From contig JAMKCF010000003.1 of the NCBI GenBank assembly GCA_023634235.1, positions 17,392,742-17,456,741 on the forward strand: DNA of 64,000 nt, read 5' to 3'. Numbering within the stretch: the first letter of the stretch is position 1; each line of letters begins with the position of its first letter. Below are positions 60,735 to 64,000 of the stretch, piece after piece. The notes below the pieces were generated by a model that was given only the letters and a program-made list of their open reading frames with translations, was not told the DNA's origin and searched no databases. Source of the DNA: Pisaster brevispinus (lineage: Eukaryota; Echinodermata; Asteroidea; Forcipulatida; Asteriidae). Both the position numbers and the translations under genes were made by a program.

Positions 60735-63252
60735 AGTGGTTGGGAGATAGTTTCTGGTGGATCGGGACCACGGTTCGAATCCCGACAAGGTCCTTGATTC
60801 ACTTTTTCTTTTTTTCTGAGTCTAAAGATTTGAATAATGATTTCACTTATGAGGTAAGAATTTCGCTTGTCTTTGCGTGGAACAGATAGCCCAGTGGTTG
60901 GCAGATAGTTTGGGTGGATCGGGACCCCGGTTCGAATACCGACAAGGTACTTGATTCACTGTTTCTTTTTTCTGAGTCAAAAGATTTGAATCATGATTTC
61001 ACTTATGACTTTGGAATTTCGTTTGTCTTTGCGTGGAACAGATAGCCCAGTGGTTGGGAGATAGTTTCTGGTGGATCGGGACCACGGTTCGAATCCCGGC
61101 AAAGTCCTTGATTCACTTTTTCTTTTTTCTGAGTCTTTAGATTTGAATCATGATTTCACTTATGACGTAGGAATTTCGCTTGTCTTTGCGTGGAACAGAG
61201 TTAGCCCAGTGGTTGGGAAAAAGTTTATGGTGGATCGGGACCACGGTTCGAATTCCGACAAGGTCCTTGATTCACTTTTTCTTTTTTCTGAGTCTAAAGA
61301 TTTGAATCATGATTTCACTTATGAGGTAAGAATTTCGCTTGTCTTTGCGTGGAACAGATCTCCCAGTGGTTGGGAGATAATTTCTGGTGGATCGGGACCA
61401 CGGTTCGAATCCCGGCAACGTCCTTGATTCACTTTTTCTTTTTTCTGAGTCTTTAGATTTGAATTATGATTTCACTTATGAGGTAGGAATTTCGCTTGTC
61501 TTTGCGTGGAACAGTTAGCCCAGTGGTTGGGAGATAGTTTCTGGTGGATCGGGACCACGGTTCGAATCCATGCAAAGTCCTTGATTTACTTTTTCTTTTT
61601 TCCTAGTCTAAAGATTTGAATTATGATTTCACTTATGACTTAGGAATTTCGTTTGTCTTTGCGTGAAACAGATAGCCCAGTGGTTGGGAGATAGTTTCTG
61701 GTGGATCGGGACCACGGTTCGAATCCCGACAAAGTCCTTGATTCAGTTTTTCTTTTTTTCTGAGTTTTTAGATTTGAATCATGATGTCACTTATGACGTA
61801 GGAATTTCGCTTGTCTTTGCGTGGAACAGTTAGCCCAGTGGTTGGGAGAAAGTTTCTGGTGGATCGGGACCACGGTTCGAATTCCGACAAGGTCCTTGAT
61901 TCACTTTTCCTTTGTTTTGAGTCTAAAGATTTGAATCATGATTTCACTTATGAGGTAAGAATTTCGCTTGTCTTTGCGTGGAACAGATCTCCCAGTGGTT
62001 GGGAGATAGTTTCTGGTGGATCGGGACCACGGTTCGAATCCCGACAAGGTCCTTGATTCACTTTTTCTTTTTTTCTGAGTCTAAAGATTTGAATAATGAT
62101 TTCACTTATGAGGTAAGAATTTCGCTTGTCTTTGCGTGGAACAGATAGCCCAGTGGTTGGCAGATAGTTTGGGTGGATCGGGACCCCGGTTCGAATACCG
62201 ACAAGGTACTTGATTCACTGTTTCTTTTTTCTGAGTCAAAATATTTGAATCATGATTTCACTTATGACTTTGGAATTTCGTTTGTCTTTGCGTGGAACAG
62301 ATAGCCCAGTGGTTGGGAGATAGTTTCTGGTGGATCGGGACCACGGTTCGAATCCCGGCAAAGTCCTTGATTCACTTTTTCTTTTTTCTGAGTCTTTAGA
62401 TTTGAATCATGATTTCACTTATGACGTAGGAATTTCGCTTGTCTTTGCGTGGAACAGAGTTAGCCCAGTGGTTGGGAAAAAGTTTATGGTGGATCGGGAC
62501 CACGGTTCGAATTCCGACAAGGTCCTTGATTCACTTTTTCTTTTTTCTGAGTCTAAAGATTTGAATCATGATTTCACTTATGAGGTAAGAATTTCGCTTG
62601 TCTTTGCGTGGAACAGATCTCCCAGTGGTTGGGAGATAATTTCTGGTGGATCGGGACCACGGTTCGAATCCCGGCAACGTCCTTGATTCACTTTTTCTTT
62701 TTTCTGAGTCTTTAGATTTGAATTATGATTTCACTTATGAGGTAGGAATTTCGCTTGTCTTTGCGTGGAACAGTTAGCCCAGTGGTTGGGAGATAGTTTC
62801 TGGTGGATCGGGACCACGGTTCGAATCCATGCAAAGTCCTTGATTTACTTTTTCTTTTTTCCTAGTCTAAAGATTTGAATTATGATTTCACTTATGACTT
62901 AGGAATTTCGTTTGTCTTTGCGTGAAACAGATAGCCCAGTGGTTGGGAGATAGTTTCTGGTGGATCGGGACCACGGTTCGAATCCCGACAAAGTCCTTGA
63001 TTCAGTTTTTCTTTTTTTCTGAGTTTTTAGATTTGAATCATGATGTCACTTATGACGTAGGAATTTCGCTTGTCTTTGCGTGGAACAGTTAGCCCAGTGG
63101 TTGGGAGAAAGTTTCTGGTGGATCGGGACCACGGTTCGAATTCCGACAAGGTCCTTGATTCACTTTTCCTTTGTTTTGAGTCTAAAGATTTGAATCATGA
63201 TTTCACTTATGAGGTAAGAATTTCGCTTGTCTTTGCGTGGAACAGATCTCCC
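60735..63252 (+). repeat. 8-mer higher-order duplication, two copies of 1,259 bp
   Basis: The segment at about 60,735-61,993 recurs at 61,994-63,252. Markers at 61,071 and 61,811 recur at 62,330 and 63,070. Shared rarities include ATAGTTTGGGTGGATC (a 2-bp loss), GGAACAGAGTTAGCCC (a 2-bp gain before the A box) and GAATCCATGCAAAGTCC. One difference is AGTCAAAAGATTTG at 60,976 against AGTCAAAATATTTG at 62,235. Confidence 0.88.
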
Positions 63253-64000
63253 AGTGGTTGGGAGATAGTTTCTGGTGGATCGGGACCACGGTTCGAATCC
63301 CGGCAACGTCCTTGATTCACTTTTTCTTTTTTCTGAGTCTTTAGATTTGAATCATGATTTCACTTATGACGTAGGAATTTCGCTTGTCTTTGCGTGGAAC
63401 AGTTAGCCCAGTGGTTGGGAGATAGTTTCTGGTGGATCGGGACCACGGTTCGAATCCCGACAAGGTACTTGATTCACTTTTTCTTTTTTTCTGAGTCTAA
63501 AGATTTGAATCATGACTTCACTTATGAGGTAGGAATTTCACTTTTCTTTGCGTGGAACAGATAGCCCAGTGGTTGGGAGATAGTTTCTGGTGGATCGGGA
63601 CCACGGTTAGAATCCCGGCAAAGTCCTTGATTCACTTTTTCTTTTTTCTGAGTCTAAAGATTTGAATCATGATTTCACTAATGAGGTAGGAATTTCGATT
63701 GTCTTTGCGTGGAACAGATAGCCCGGTGGTTTGGAGATAGTTTGTTTTGGATCGGGACCACGGTTCGAATCCCGACAAGGTCCTTGATTCACTTTTTCTT
63801 TTTTCTGAGTCTAAAGATTTGAATCATGATTTCACTTATGAGGTAAGAATTTCGCTTGTCTTTGCGTGGAACAGATAGCCCAGTGGTTGGCAGATAGTTT
63901 CTGGTGGATCGGGACCCCGGTTCGAATCCCGACAAGGTACTTGATTCACTTTTTTCTTTTTTTCTGAGTCTAAAGATTTGAATCCTGATTTCACTTATGA
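63253..64000 (+). repeat. Satellite monomers at the right edge
   Basis: Consensus-like monomers continue to the last base, ending within a linker. One B box here carries GGTTAGAATCC (near 63,607), losing the invariant C and G of TTCGA. The array is not closed within the window. Confidence 0.9.

Larger units (their letters stand above)
40889..64000 (+). repeat. tRNA-like ~157-bp satellite array, right part
   Basis: This is the same satellite, in the same orientation and phase, resuming directly after the 2.07-kb insertion: the first bases complete the monomer that was interrupted at 38,814. Most monomers here belong to subfamilies marked by GACGTATGAATTTCGC or GAGGTGAAAATTTCGATTG in the linker. 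The pattern of long block duplications is stronger than in the left part. The array runs off the right edge of the window. No gene, RNA gene other than the tRNA-like boxes, or other insertion was seen in this stretch. Confidence 0.97.

Noticed and set aside
1..64000. Many short open frames on both strands as protein-coding genes
   Set aside because: They are translations of the satellite monomer, recur wherever the same monomer type recurs, shift frame with monomer length and show no unique sequence or recognisable domain.
1..64000. CENP-B box (TTCG-N4-A-N2-CGGG) as a sign of centromeric function
   Set aside because: The TTCGAATCCCGG segment resembles it only at TTCG; the A and CGGG are not at the required distance on either strand. 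Centromere identity cannot be judged from the sequence.

Overview
The window is almost entirely satellite DNA from a eukaryotic genome. A monomer of about 157 bp repeats head to tail, always in the same orientation, from base 1 to about 38,814 and again from about 40,889 to base 64,000. From total length I estimate roughly 390 copies. The array runs off both edges of the window. I see no protein-coding gene that I would defend. The many short open frames are translations of the satellite itself, and the recurring antisense peptide around GFEPGSRSTRNYLPTTGL is the reverse complement of a tRNA-type B box and its flanks.

The monomer is itself the most interesting object. On the + strand it carries an 11-bp match to a tRNA A box (TAGCCCAGTGG) and, 43 bp start to start downstream, a match to a tRNA B box (GGTTCGAATCC). 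About 20 bp further on is a T5-C-T6 type tract that fits an RNA polymerase III terminator. The spacing is that of a tRNA gene, but the T stem is only partly paired and no convincing anticodon arm is present. This is therefore a tRNA-derived, possibly SINE-derived, satellite in which nearly every monomer is a candidate Pol III transcription unit of about 90 nt, not an array of tRNA genes. The other half of each monomer is a linker with a palindromic AATCATGATT core.

The array is organised in nested higher-order repeats that change along the window: a 25-mer (3,947 bp, 1 to ~6,950), a diverged stretch with truncated monomers (~6,950 to 10,580), a distinct subfamily with 7-mer and 4-mer duplications (~10,580 to 20,340), a dimer near 21.1 kb, a 6-mer in triplicate (939 bp, 23,881 to 26,697), a 22-mer period (~3.44 kb, 26 to 32 kb), a 7-mer (1,091 bp), a 7-mer in four copies (1,095 bp, 35,188 to 41,641), a 16-mer (2,510 bp, 48.5 to 53.9 kb), a 10-mer in triplicate (1,563 bp, 54,130 to 58,818) and an 8-mer in duplicate (1,259 bp, 60,735 to 63,252).

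The array is interrupted once, at about 38,815 to 40,888, by a 2.07-kb insertion that looks like a non-autonomous Helentron/Helitron-like element (HINE type). It has a 5' terminal hairpin, a 10-bp inverted repeat shared between the 5' end and a subterminal 3' position, an ATT microsatellite, a core of about eight 130-bp tandem repeats, a 3' hairpin followed by a terminal CTAG, and insertion within a T run without an evident target-site duplication. It sits inside the fourth copy of the 1,095-bp unit, so the neighbouring copies supply the empty site. Elements with a microsatellite plus a tandem-repeat core are well known in bivalve molluscs (pearl-type elements). Together with the tRNA-like satellite this suggests a marine invertebrate, perhaps a bivalve, but that assignment is inference with low confidence.
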